DNA of 64,000 nucleotides from Pseudomonas baltica (GTDB taxonomy: Bacteria; Pseudomonadota; Gammaproteobacteria; Pseudomonadales; Pseudomonadaceae). Location of the stretch: positions 1-64,000 of the forward strand of contig NZ_JACMYH010000009.1 in the NCBI RefSeq assembly GCF_014235765.1, in the 5' to 3' direction. The translations under genes and the position numbers were made by a program. This document shows, piece by piece, positions 44,047 through 55,653 of this stretch (the stretch's first letter is position 1; each line of letters begins with the position of its first letter). The notes under the pieces were generated by a model. The model did not search any database. It was not told where the DNA came from and saw only the letters and a list, made by a program, of their open reading frames with translations.

Positions 44047-44898
44047 TTATTCGGCCGCTTCAACAGCGGCGATCATCCGAACGACATCAATCGTTTCGGC
44101 CACATCGTGGACGCGCAAGATCTTCGCACCCTTGGTCATCGCCAAGGCCGCCAGGGCCAAGCTGCCATTGAGGCGCTCGGCCACCGGCTTGTTCAGGGCC
44201 AACCCAACCATGCTCTTGCGCGAAACACCTACCAGCAAGGGCCGCCCAAGCGCATGCAGCGCCTGCATATGCTTGAACAGGCTGAGGTTGTGCGCATGCG
44301 ACTTGGCGAAACCGAAGCCTGGGTCGAGCAGTATACGCTCTGCAGGGATGCCGACCGAAGCACAGGCGTGCATGCGTTCGGACAGAAAGCCCGCCACCTC
44401 GCCCAGCAGGTCGTCGTAGTGGGGATGGTCCTGCATGGTGCCGGGCTCGCCCACCATGTGCATCAGACATACCGGAAGGCCGGTGGCCGCAGCGGCGTCC
44501 AGTGCGCCGTCGCGGCGCAGCGCGCGCACGTCGTTGATCAAACCGGCGCCGAGCCGTGCACTTTCGCGCATGACTGCTGGCGTGGAGGTGTCCACCGAAA
44601 TGATCACATCAAGTTCGCGGTTGATCGCTTCGACCAAGGGCGCGACACGCTCAAGTTCTTCCACCGTAGACACAGCTCGAGCGCCTGGGCGTGTCGATTC
44701 GCCACCGATGTCGATCAAGGTTGCGCCGGCATCGACCATCGCCTGCGCATGACGCAGGGCCAGATCGCGCTGGTTGAAGCGGCCACCATCAGAAAAGGAG
44801 TCGGGGGTGATATTGAGGATGCCCATGACGTGCGTCTGGGCCAGATCGAGAACCCGGTTGCCGCAAGGCAACCGAGTGGGGTATTGCGAAGGGGTCAT
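44047..44898 (-). CDS. folP: Dihydropteroate synthase
   Basis: Joins p-aminobenzoate to the pterin pyrophosphate made by FolK, and is the target of sulfonamides. It has 283 residues. The two signatures MGILNITPDSFSDGGR and DIGGESTRPGA, and the distal GFGFAKSHAHNLSLF, match the TIM-barrel enzyme. It lies between ftsH and glmM. Confidence 0.97.
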   Translation of the reverse strand: MTPSQYPTRLPCGNRVLDLAQTHVMGILNITPDSFSDGGRFNQRDLALRHAQAMVDAGATLIDIGGESTRPGARAVSTVEELERVAPLVEAINRELDVIISVDTSTPAVMRESARLGAGLINDVRALRRDGALDAAAATGLPVCLMHMVGEPGTMQDHPHYDDLLGEVAGFLSERMHACASVGIPAERILLDPGFGFAKSHAHNLSLFKHMQALHALGRPLLVGVSRKSMVGLALNKPVAERLNGSLALAALAMTKGAKILRVHDVAETIDVVRMIAAVEAAE

Positions 44899-44934
44899 GT
44901 CAAACCTTAGGTATCTAGCGTTGAGGCGTCTGTA

Positions 44935-46854
44935 TCAGACCTCGGCCGCTGGTCCACCGATGGGTGTTTCAGGACGTGGATCCGGGGCGATGGTAGTGCC
45001 CGACGAACCCGAACCACCGCCGGACCAATCGCGAGGCTCACGTGGCGTGCGGCCTGCCATGATGTCGTCGATCTGATCGGCATCGATCGTCTCGTACTTC
45101 ATCAGCGCGTCCGCCATTGCATCCAGCTTGTCACGGTTGTCCGTGAGAATCTGCCTGGCCGTGCCGTAGCACTGGTCGATAATGCTGCGCACTTCGGAGT
45201 CGATCACCTTGGCAGTCTCGCCCGACACTGCTGCCGCACCACCGCCGCCGCCACGACCCAGGTAACCCTGGTCTTCGTCTTCCGCGTAGAGCAACGGCCC
45301 GAGCTTCTCGGAGAGGCCCCACTTGGTGACCATGTTCCGAGCGATCTGGCTGGCACGCATGATGTCGTTGGACGCACCGGTGGTAACGCCATCGAAGCCC
45401 AGCGTCATTTCCTCGGCAATGCGCCCCCCGTACAGCGAGCAGATCTGACTGATCAAGGCGCGCTTGGAAAGGCTGTAGCGATCTTCCTCAGGCAGGAACA
45501 TGGTCACGCCCAGCGCGCGACCGCGCGGGATGATCGAGACCTTGTAGACCGGGTCGTGCTCGGGCACGACGCGACCGACGATGGCATGGCCCGCTTCATG
45601 GTAAGCCGTGTTCTGCTTCTCTTTCTCGGACATGACCATGTTTTTGCGCTCGGCGCCCATCATGATCTTGTCCTTGGCGAGCTCGAATTCCTTCATCTCG
45701 ACAAGGCGCTTGCCATTGCGGGCAGCGAACAGCGACGCTTCGTTGACCAGGTTGGCCAGATCGGCACCGGAGAAACCCGGTGTACCGCGAGCGATGACCG
45801 CAGGGTTCACGTCGTCGCCCAAGGGCGCTTTCTTCATGTGAACCTTGAGGATCTGCTCGCGACCGCGGATGTCCGGCAGGCCCACCACGACCTGACGGTC
45901 GAAACGGCCAGGGCGCAGCAGCGCAGCGTCGAGCACGTCCGGACGGTTGGTCGCGGCAATGACGATGATGCCGTCATTCATTTCGAAGCCGTCCATTTCG
46001 ACCAGCAACTGGTTGAGCGTCTGCTCGCGCTCGTCGTGACCACCGCCCATGCCGCCGCCACGATGGCGACCCACGGCATCGATTTCGTCGATGAAGATGA
46101 TGCAAGGCGCGTGCTTCTTCGCCTGTTCGAACATGTCACGTACACGGCTGGCACCGACACCGACGAACATCTCGACGAAGTCCGAACCGGAAATGGTGAA
46201 GAACGGTACCTTGGCTTCGCCGGCAATGGCCTTGGCCAGCAGCGTCTTACCCGTACCGGGCGGGCCGACCATCAGCACGCCGCGGGGAATGCGACCGCCC
46301 AGGCGCTGGAACTTGCCTGGATCGCGCAGGAACTCGACCAGCTCGCCGACTTCCTCCTTCGCTTCGTCGCAACCAGCCACGTCGGCCAGGGTGGTCTTGA
46401 CCTGGTCTTCGGAGAGCAGGCGCGCCTTGCTCTTGCCGAAGCTCATCGGGCCGCCCTTGCCACCCGCCCCGCCTTGCATCTGGCGCATGAAGAACATGAA
46501 CACCGCGATGATCACCAGGATCGGGAAGCTGGCTACCAGTAGCTGGGTCCAGATGCTTTGCTGTTCAGGCTGCTTGCCCTCGACCACGACCTTGTTGTCC
46601 ACCAGATCGCCGATCAGGCCATTGTCCTGGATGGCGGGCCGGATGGTCTTGAAGGCATCGCCATCGGTGCGCTTGCCGGTGATGACATAGCCATCCACGG
46701 CAACGCGCTCGACCTTGCCGTCCTTCACCTGCTGGATGAAGTCGGAATAGTTGAGGGTCTGCGGCTCATTGGGGCTGGAGAAGTTGTTCATGACCGTCAC
46801 CAGGACGGCGGCGATGATCAACCACAGGATCAGATTCTTTGCCATATCGTTCAA
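44935..46854 (-). CDS. ftsH: ATP-dependent zinc metalloprotease FtsH
   Basis: A hexameric membrane protease for quality control and regulated proteolysis. It has 639 residues. Membrane helices at about 7-24 and 103-123 flank a periplasmic domain. AAA+ Walker A is G197PPGTGKT204 and Walker B IIFIDEIDA. The zinc site is HEAGH at 419-423. The start is uncertain: TTG at 46854 (MNDMAKN) has GAGGG eight bases upstream, while the ATG three codons later is too distant from it. Confidence 0.97.
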   Translation of the reverse strand: MNDMAKNLILWLIIAAVLVTVMNNFSSPNEPQTLNYSDFIQQVKDGKVERVAVDGYVITGKRTDGDAFKTIRPAIQDNGLIGDLVDNKVVVEGKQPEQQSIWTQLLVASFPILVIIAVFMFFMRQMQGGAGGKGGPMSFGKSKARLLSEDQVKTTLADVAGCDEAKEEVGELVEFLRDPGKFQRLGGRIPRGVLMVGPPGTGKTLLAKAIAGEAKVPFFTISGSDFVEMFVGVGASRVRDMFEQAKKHAPCIIFIDEIDAVGRHRGGGMGGGHDEREQTLNQLLVEMDGFEMNDGIIVIAATNRPDVLDAALLRPGRFDRQVVVGLPDIRGREQILKVHMKKAPLGDDVNPAVIARGTPGFSGADLANLVNEASLFAARNGKRLVEMKEFELAKDKIMMGAERKNMVMSEKEKQNTAYHEAGHAIVGRVVPEHDPVYKVSIIPRGRALGVTMFLPEEDRYSLSKRALISQICSLYGGRIAEEMTLGFDGVTTGASNDIMRASQIARNMVTKWGLSEKLGPLLYAEDEDQGYLGRGGGGGAAAVSGETAKVIDSEVRSIIDQCYGTARQILTDNRDKLDAMADALMKYETIDADQIDDIMAGRTPREPRDWSGGGSGSSGTTIAPDPRPETPIGGPAAEV

Positions 46855-47042
46855 TTCGCTACCCTCTGAAGCCTGCTACCCGCAACCCGCGCAGGCGTGC
46901 TTCGCATGATGTTCACCGGCCAAACTTACTACATTGCCTACGGCTCCGCAGGCGGCGTCTGTAACCTTTTGTGAAACTTTGACTGCGTAATCTTCGTTTA
47001 TGCTCAGCATGCCGCGCCATTTAATAAAAGCTATCGACAGCC

Positions 47043-47687
47043 TCAGACCTCATGGTCCGGCTTTTCCGCACCCTTGAAACCACGGCCCAGCAAGTACTGC
47101 TCGCGTGAGCGGTCACGGGACGAGGAAGGCTTGCGCATCTGCACCTTGTCGAACATCTGCCGAACGGTCTTGTGATACACGTCGAAGCCTTCACCCTGGA
47201 AGACCTTGATCAGGAAATCACCGCCCGGACGCAGGACCCGGCTGGCCAGGTCGAGCGCCAGCTCGCAGAGGAACATTGCACGCGGCATGTCGACTGCGGC
47301 CAGTCCACTCATATTGGGGGCCATATCGGAAATCACAAGGTCGACCTGCGAATTACCGACGGCCTCGAGGATCTGCGCCAGCACTGCATCCTCGGTGAAG
47401 TCGCCCTGAATGAAGGTGACATCGGGGATGCTGTCCATTTCCAGGATATCGGACGCGATGAGTCGGCCCTGGCCACCAATCAGACGACTGGTCACCTGGG
47501 ACCATCCACCAGGCGCGGCGCCCAGGTCGATGACACTCATGCCGGGGCGGATCAGGCGGTCGCGCTCCTGTATTTCCAGCAGCTTGTAGCTTGCACGCGA
47601 ACGATACCCGTCTTTCTGCGCCATCTTGACGTAGGGATCGTTGAAGTGTTCTTTCAGCCAATTGAGGCTTGTCTTGGAACGGGCCAC
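47043..47687 (-). CDS. rlmE: 23S rRNA (uridine-2'-O-) methyltransferase RlmE
   Basis: Methylates U2552 in the 23S A loop at a late stage of 50S assembly. It has 214 residues. The RrmJ/FtsJ fold has GYRSRASYKLLEIQE (catalytic K), SVIDLGAAPGGWSQV (SAM loop), LVISDMAPNMSG (catalytic D) and FLIKVFQGEGF (catalytic K). The start is GTG at 47687. It lies upstream of ftsH in the same direction, as in E. coli, and is divergent from yhbY. Confidence 0.96.
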   Translation of the reverse strand: MARSKTSLNWLKEHFNDPYVKMAQKDGYRSRASYKLLEIQERDRLIRPGMSVIDLGAAPGGWSQVTSRLIGGQGRLIASDILEMDSIPDVTFIQGDFTEDAVLAQILEAVGNSQVDLVISDMAPNMSGLAAVDMPRAMFLCELALDLASRVLRPGGDFLIKVFQGEGFDVYHKTVRQMFDKVQMRKPSSSRDRSREQYLLGRGFKGAEKPDHEV

Positions 47688-47787
47688 GGGGCACCTCGAA
47701 TAACGGGTCGTGATTAACTGGGCGGAGCCGAGGGCGCTCGGGTAAACTGGCCGCCGCTTTTTACAAGATCAGATGAAGGGTCAGATT

Positions 47788-48096
47788 ATGCCGCTCACTC
47801 AAGAGCAGAAGAAACAGTACAAATCGATTGGTCACCATCTGAAGCCGGTTTTGATGGTTGCCGACAATGGTTTGACTGAAGGTGTTTTAGCAGAATTCGA
47901 ACGCGCCTTGAGCGATCACGAGCTGATCAAGATCAAACTCAACATCCTCGACCGCGAACAGCGCCTGCAAGCCGTTGCCGAATTGTGCAAGGTCGGCCGT
48001 GCCGATCTGGTCCAGGTCATCGGCAAGATGGCCCTGGTTTACCGCAAGAACCCGCAAGTGAACAAGCAACTGTCGAACGTGCATCGCTTTCGCTGA
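47788..48096 (+). CDS. yhbY: YhbY family ribosome-assembly RNA-binding protein
   Basis: A 102-residue single CRS1-YhbY (CRM) domain protein linked to 50S assembly. Key segments are KSIGHHLKPVLMVADNGLTEGVLAE and a KIKL core, although the usual GKxG-type motif is less clear. AAGGGT lies eight bases before the ATG at 47788, which makes it better than the ATG at 47773. Divergent from rlmE, which also acts on the large subunit. The 48097-48235 gap to greA shows no supported gene. Confidence 0.93.
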   Translation: MPLTQEQKKQYKSIGHHLKPVLMVADNGLTEGVLAEFERALSDHELIKIKLNILDREQRLQAVAELCKVGRADLVQVIGKMALVYRKNPQVNKQLSNVHRFR

Positions 48097-48235
48097 TGCC
48101 CGGGCCGACCCTCGAGGTCGCGCCCTGCGCGCCGCCGAGGGGCCCGGCTGCCCTACCAACACCAGGCTAACGCCCAACAGCTGGTAGCACCACAGCTGCC
48201 AGATGGCGGCGCTCACGCGCCGCCACGGCAGTCGA

Positions 48236-48708
48236 TCAAACGTGGGCGACTTCGACGATCTCGTACTCGATCACGCCGCCGGGGGTTTTCACCGTGACCA
48301 CGTCGCCTTCTTCCTTGGCGATGAGGGCACGTGCGATCGGCGAGCCATGGGACAGCTTGCCGCCCTTGATATCGGCTTCGTCCTCACCGACGATCTTGTA
48401 CTTCACGCGCTCGTCGGTTTCGACATTGGCGATTTCCACGGTCGTGCCGAAAATCACCTTGCCGGTTTTCGGAATCGTGGTGACGTCGATCACCACGGCG
48501 TTCTGCAAACGCCCCTCGATGTCACGGATACGCGCTTCGACCATGCCCTGCTCTTCGCGGGCCGCATGGTATTCGGCGTTTTCCTTGAGGTCGCCCAGCT
48601 CGCGCGCCTCACCGATGGCCTGGCTCAGGCGCGGACGCTCGACCTTGCTGAGTTTTTCGTGTTCTTCCTCCAGGGCACGATGGCCCTGGACGGTCATTGG
48701 GTACTTGA

Positions 48709-48712
<4 letters not shown>
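48236..48712 (-). CDS. greA: Transcription elongation factor GreA
   Basis: Rescues backtracked RNA polymerase by stimulating transcript cleavage. It has 158 residues. The N-terminal coiled coil carries the acidic tip (ARELGDLKENAEYHAAREEQ). The C-terminal FKBP-like domain ends VKTPGGVIEYEIVEV. Its start overlaps the carB stop by four bases, an unusual but conserved coupling of greA to the car operon. Confidence 0.97.
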
Positions 48713-51930
<3,218 letters not shown>

Positions 51931-52055
51931 GGTTCTCACTCAATTGCGCAGTTCAGCCGGCTGCCCGCCTGAACTTTATTGGGCGGCGCCCTGGCGGCCT
52001 GTCCGTCTTCGACGGGGCCAGCCGGGGCGCGCGTTACACACGGGTCCGACAGTGA

Positions 52056-53192
52056 TCAGCGGCGCTTGGCCATCGATTCGATGAAGCGGTCGAACAGCGG
52101 CGAGACGTCGTTCGGACCGGGGCTGGCTTCAGGGTGACCCTGGAAGCTGAACGCGGCCTTGTCGGTCAGCTCGATACCCTGCAGGGTGCCGTCGAACAGC
52201 GACTTGTGGATCGCGCGGACATTGCTCGGCAAAGTCGCTTCATCCACCGCGAAGCCGTGGTTCTGGCTGGTGATCATCACCACGCCGCTATCGATATCCT
52301 GCACCGGGTGGTTGGCACCGTGGTGACCATGACCCATCTTGACGGTCTTGGCGCCGGCGGCCAAAGCCAGCAACTGGTGGCCCAGGCAGATGCCGAAGAC
52401 CGGAATCTCGGTCTGCAGCACTTCCTTGATCGCTTGGATAGCGTAGTCGCAGGGCTCTGGATCGCCAGGGCCGTTGGACAGGAACACGCCATCGGGGTTG
52501 AGCGCCAGTACGTCGGCGGCCGGGGTCTGCGCAGGCACCACGGTGAGGTGGCAGCCACGCTCGACCAGCATGCGCAGGATGTTGACCTTGACGCCGTAGT
52601 CGTAGGCGACCACGTGGTAAGGCAGCTCGCTGTTAGGCACATCGGGGTGGCTGTCGGATTTCAGTTCCCAGACACTGGAGCGCCACTGGTAGGTGTCCTT
52701 GGTGCTGACTTCCTTGGCCAGGTCCATGCCCTTGAGGCCAGGGAAGGCGCGCGCGGCGGCGATGGCGGCCTCTTCGCTGATGTCGTCACCGGCCATGATG
52801 CAGCCGTTCTGCGCGCCTTTCTCTCGCAGGATGCGGGTCAGGCGGCGGGTGTCGATGCCGGCGATGGCAACCACGTTGTTGGCTTTCAGGTAGTCGTCCA
52901 GGGCCATGGTGTTACGCCAGTTGCTGGCCACCAATGGCAGGTCGCGGATCACCAGGCCTGCGGCCCAGACGCGATCAGACTCGGCATCTTCCGGGGTGGT
53001 GCCGGTGTTGCCGATGTGGGGGTAGGTCAGGGTGACGATTTGCTGGGCATAGGAAGGATCGGTAAGGATTTCCTGATAGCCGGTCATGGCGGTGTTGAAC
53101 ACCACCTCTCCAACGGTTTGCCCGTCGGCTCCAATGGCTTCGCCGCGAAAGATGCTGCCATCGGCAAGGGCGAGTATGGCTGGCTTAGTCAA
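52056..53192 (-). CDS. carA: Carbamoyl-phosphate synthase small subunit (glutaminase)
   Basis: Hydrolyses glutamine and channels ammonia to CarB. It has 378 residues. The class I amidotransferase nucleophile is C269 (PVFGICLGHQ) with the HPEAS histidine-glutamate pair near the C-terminus. The initiator is TTG at 53192, with GGGAGGT four bases upstream. A short leader ORF ends inside this start region, so both initiation and transcription may be controlled. Confidence 0.97.
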   Translation of the reverse strand: MTKPAILALADGSIFRGEAIGADGQTVGEVVFNTAMTGYQEILTDPSYAQQIVTLTYPHIGNTGTTPEDAESDRVWAAGLVIRDLPLVASNWRNTMALDDYLKANNVVAIAGIDTRRLTRILREKGAQNGCIMAGDDISEEAAIAAARAFPGLKGMDLAKEVSTKDTYQWRSSVWELKSDSHPDVPNSELPYHVVAYDYGVKVNILRMLVERGCHLTVVPAQTPAADVLALNPDGVFLSNGPGDPEPCDYAIQAIKEVLQTEIPVFGICLGHQLLALAAGAKTVKMGHGHHGANHPVQDIDSGVVMITSQNHGFAVDEATLPSNVRAIHKSLFDGTLQGIELTDKAAFSFQGHPEASPGPNDVSPLFDRFIESMAKRR

Positions 53193-53283
53193 GAAGACCT
53201 CCCGTAAATAAAGCCTGAAAGGGCGATCGCAGGTTGTAAAAAAGCGGAATGCCGTATGGATACGTCACCCCGCTTCTTTTCAT
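53185..53283 (-). CDS. Candidate carA leader peptide
   Basis: A 32-codon ORF starting MKRSGVTYPYGIPLFYNL, whose TAA overlaps the first codons of carA in another frame. A terminator-like stem sits within it. In P. aeruginosa carAB is known to be controlled through a leader peptide and attenuation. This ORF is the matching candidate here. There is no clear ribosome-binding site before its ATG, so translation is unproven. Confidence 0.45.
   Translation of the reverse strand: MKRSGVTYPYGIPLFYNLRSPFQALFTGGLLD
53238..53275 (-). promoter_or_regulatory. Candidate transcription attenuator in the carA leader
   Basis: On the minus strand AAGCGG (53270-53275) pairs with CCGCTT (53242-53247) around a 22-base loop that itself holds a GTAT/ATAC hairpin. 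A T6 run (53238-53243) follows at once. A second upstream stem, TTTAGTG/CACTAAA at 53301-53318, could be a competing structure. Confidence 0.5.
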
Positions 53284-53403
53284 CGAATTATCTGCGCGCT
53301 TTTAGTGGACACACTAAAGCTGTAGCTTACAGAAAAGAGGGGTTTTGGTCTACCGCGAATGCGGTGCGGACTTGAGGGAATGCGACTTTGGCGCGCTTTC
53401 CCC

Positions 53404-53491
53404 TGTAGGAGCGGTCATTGGCCGCGAATAGGCACCGCGGTGTGTCAGCAAGGCTGCGGCGTCTGGTTCGCGGCCGATGACCGCTCCTACG
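53404..53491. repeat. REP-like inverted repeat pair between dapB and carA
   Basis: Arms of 25 bases at 53404-53428 and 53467-53491 are nearly perfect inverted copies (two differences), each with the core GTAGGAGCGGTCAT and ending at CGCGAA. They flank about 38 bases. This is typical of interspersed extragenic palindromes of pseudomonads. It lies after the divergent-looking carA leader and before the dapB stop. Confidence 0.7.
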
Positions 53492-53517
53492 GGAGGAGCG
53501 AGCCGGGCGCAGCTGGG

Positions 53518-54321
53518 TCAATGCAGGTCCAGCACGTCCTGCATGTCGTAGAAGCCTGGGGCGCGGCCGTCGAGCCAGAGGGCGGCGCGTACCGCTCCCT
53601 TGGCGAACGTCATGCGACTGGACGCCTTGTGAGTGATCTCGACGCGCTCGCCGTCAGCGGCGAACAACACGGTGTGGTCACCCACCACGTCGCCCGCGCG
53701 CACAGTGGCGAAACCAATGGTCTGGCGCTCGCGCGCGCCGGTCTGACCTTCACGGCCGTACACCGCCACCTTTTTCAGATCGCGACCCAACGCGCTGGCA
53801 ATCACTTCGCCCATGCGCACGGCCGTGCCCGAGGGCGCATCGACCTTGTGCCGGTGATGGGCTTCCATGATCTCGATATCGACGTCGTCGCCCAACACGC
53901 GCGCAGCGGTGTCGAGCAACTTCAGGCACAGATTGACGCCGACACTGAAGTTGGCGGCGAAGACGATAGGGATATCCTTGCCCGCCTCGGCCAGCAACGC
54001 CTTTTCTTCGGCACTGAAACCGGTGGTGCCGATGACCATGGCCTTGCCCGCCTTGCGGCAGAACGCCAGGTTCTTCAGCGTTACCGTTGGGTGGGTGAAG
54101 TCGATCAACACATCGAACTCCTCCGCCACCTTGGCCACATCGCCCGACAGCGGTACGCCGATCCGCCCCAGCGCAGCCAGCTCGCCGGCATCGGCGCCGA
54201 CCAGTGTGCTGTCCGGCCGATCGACCGCCGCCGTCAAACCGGCGCCGGGCGCCAGTTGGACCGCTTCGATCAGGGTCTTGCCCATGCGCCCGGCGGCGCC
54301 CATCACAGCTATACGTCGCAT
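53518..54321 (-). CDS. dapB: 4-hydroxy-tetrahydrodipicolinate reductase
   Basis: NAD(P)H-dependent step to tetrahydrodipicolinate in lysine and meso-diaminopimelate synthesis. It has 267 residues. The nucleotide loop GAAGRMGKTL starts at residue 7. The signature EAHHRHKVDAPSGTA has the catalytic histidine and lysine. It lies 17 bases after dnaJ in the same direction, as in other pseudomonads. Confidence 0.97.
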   Translation of the reverse strand: MRRIAVMGAAGRMGKTLIEAVQLAPGAGLTAAVDRPDSTLVGADAGELAALGRIGVPLSGDVAKVAEEFDVLIDFTHPTVTLKNLAFCRKAGKAMVIGTTGFSAEEKALLAEAGKDIPIVFAANFSVGVNLCLKLLDTAARVLGDDVDIEIMEAHHRHKVDAPSGTAVRMGEVIASALGRDLKKVAVYGREGQTGARERQTIGFATVRAGDVVGDHTVLFAADGERVEITHKASSRMTFAKGAVRAALWLDGRAPGFYDMQDVLDLH

Positions 54322-54338
54322 GCTCGAATCCTTATGCC

Positions 54339-55466
54339 TTACAGGTCGCCGAAGAAACGCTTCACACCCTCGAACCAGCCATTGGCCTTCGGCGAATGGG
54401 ATTCGTTGCCCTCAAGCGAAGTGCGGAATTCTTCCAGCAACTCACGCTGACGACGGTCGAGGTTGACCGGCGTTTCCACCGCCACCCGGCACATCAGGTC
54501 GCCGGCACCGCCGCCGCGCACGGGCGCAACGCCCTTGCCGCGCAGGCGGAACTGCTTGCCGGTCTGGGTGCCTTCCGGAATCTTCAACTTGACCCGACCG
54601 TCGAGGGTCGGCACTTCCAGCTCGCCGCCCAATGCCGCGTCGGTAAAGCTGATCGGCACTTCGCAGTACAAGTGCTTGCCGTCGCGCTGGAAGATCGCGT
54701 GCTCGCGCACGTTGATCACCACGTAGAGGTCGCCGGTCGGGCCACCCTGCATGCCCGCCTCGCCTTCACCCGACAGGCGAATGCGATCACCGGTGTCGAC
54801 GCCCGAAGGCACCTTGACCGAGAGGGTCTTGTACTCTTCGACACGGCCTTCGCCATGGCACGAATCGCACGGGTCGGAGATGATCTTGCCCTGGCCATGG
54901 CAGCGCGGGCAGGTCTGCTGCACCGAGAAGAAGCCCTGCTGCATACGCACCTGGCCGATACCGCCACAGGTCGGGCAGGTGATCGGCGCCGAGCCTTTCT
55001 TCGCGCCACTGCCGTCGCAGGGCTTGCAGTTGACCAGCGTCGGCACACGGATGCTGACCGTGGTGCCGCGCACGGCTTCTTCCAGGTTCAGTTCGAGGGT
55101 GTAGCGCAGGTCGCTGCCACGCTGGGCGCCACCGCGGCCATTGCCGCCGCGACCGCCACCGAAGAAATCGCTGAACACATCGCCGAAGATATCGGAGAAA
55201 TTCTGGCCGCCGAAACCCTGGCCACCGCCACCCATGCTCGGGTCGACGCCGGCATGACCATATTGGTCGTACGCCGCGCGCTTGCTCGCATCGGACAGCA
55301 CTTCATAGGCCTCGTTGGCCTCTTTGAATGCCTCTTCCGATTCCTTGCTGTCGGGGTTGCGATCCGGGTGATGCTTCATCGCGAGGCGGCGATAGGCCTT
55401 CTTCAGATCTGCTTCGCTGGAGCCGCGCTCCACCCCCAGAACCTCGTAATAGTCACGCTTTGCCAT
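54339..55466 (-). CDS. dnaJ: Chaperone protein DnaJ
   Basis: A co-chaperone that stimulates DnaK ATPase and presents substrates. It has 375 residues: J domain with HPD at 33-35, a Gly-rich region (about 75-120), four CxxCxGxG zinc repeats (CKPCDGSG, CPTCGGIG, CPRCHGQG, CDSCHGEG), and the C-terminal substrate domains. Start is the ATG at 55466. A GC-rich hairpin at about 55580-55601 lies in the spacer after dnaK. Confidence 0.97.
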   Translation of the reverse strand: MAKRDYYEVLGVERGSSEADLKKAYRRLAMKHHPDRNPDSKESEEAFKEANEAYEVLSDASKRAAYDQYGHAGVDPSMGGGGQGFGGQNFSDIFGDVFSDFFGGGRGGNGRGGAQRGSDLRYTLELNLEEAVRGTTVSIRVPTLVNCKPCDGSGAKKGSAPITCPTCGGIGQVRMQQGFFSVQQTCPRCHGQGKIISDPCDSCHGEGRVEEYKTLSVKVPSGVDTGDRIRLSGEGEAGMQGGPTGDLYVVINVREHAIFQRDGKHLYCEVPISFTDAALGGELEVPTLDGRVKLKIPEGTQTGKQFRLRGKGVAPVRGGGAGDLMCRVAVETPVNLDRRQRELLEEFRTSLEGNESHSPKANGWFEGVKRFFGDL

Positions 55467-55653
55467 AAGTCTTTTTACTCTTTTGGGAGCCAGCACGCAG
55501 GGGCGCCGCTGACCGCGCCGCCAACATCCGATCGCTGTCGCATGTTGTTAAAATTCGTGTATTCCAGACACGCCAACGCGGGAGCAAGCCCCCGCGCGGC
55601 GACATCCTACCAGTCACCGTGCAAGCACAGTCAACCGGCCGACCAACAAGTGT

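Noticed and set aside
48097..48235. Possible remnant of a membrane-protein gene between yhbY and greA, where P. aeruginosa has an extra gene
   Set aside because: Only a short hydrophobic minus-strand stretch (SAAIWQLWCYQLLGVSLVLV) is present. It turns into low-complexity residues, and no family can be named.
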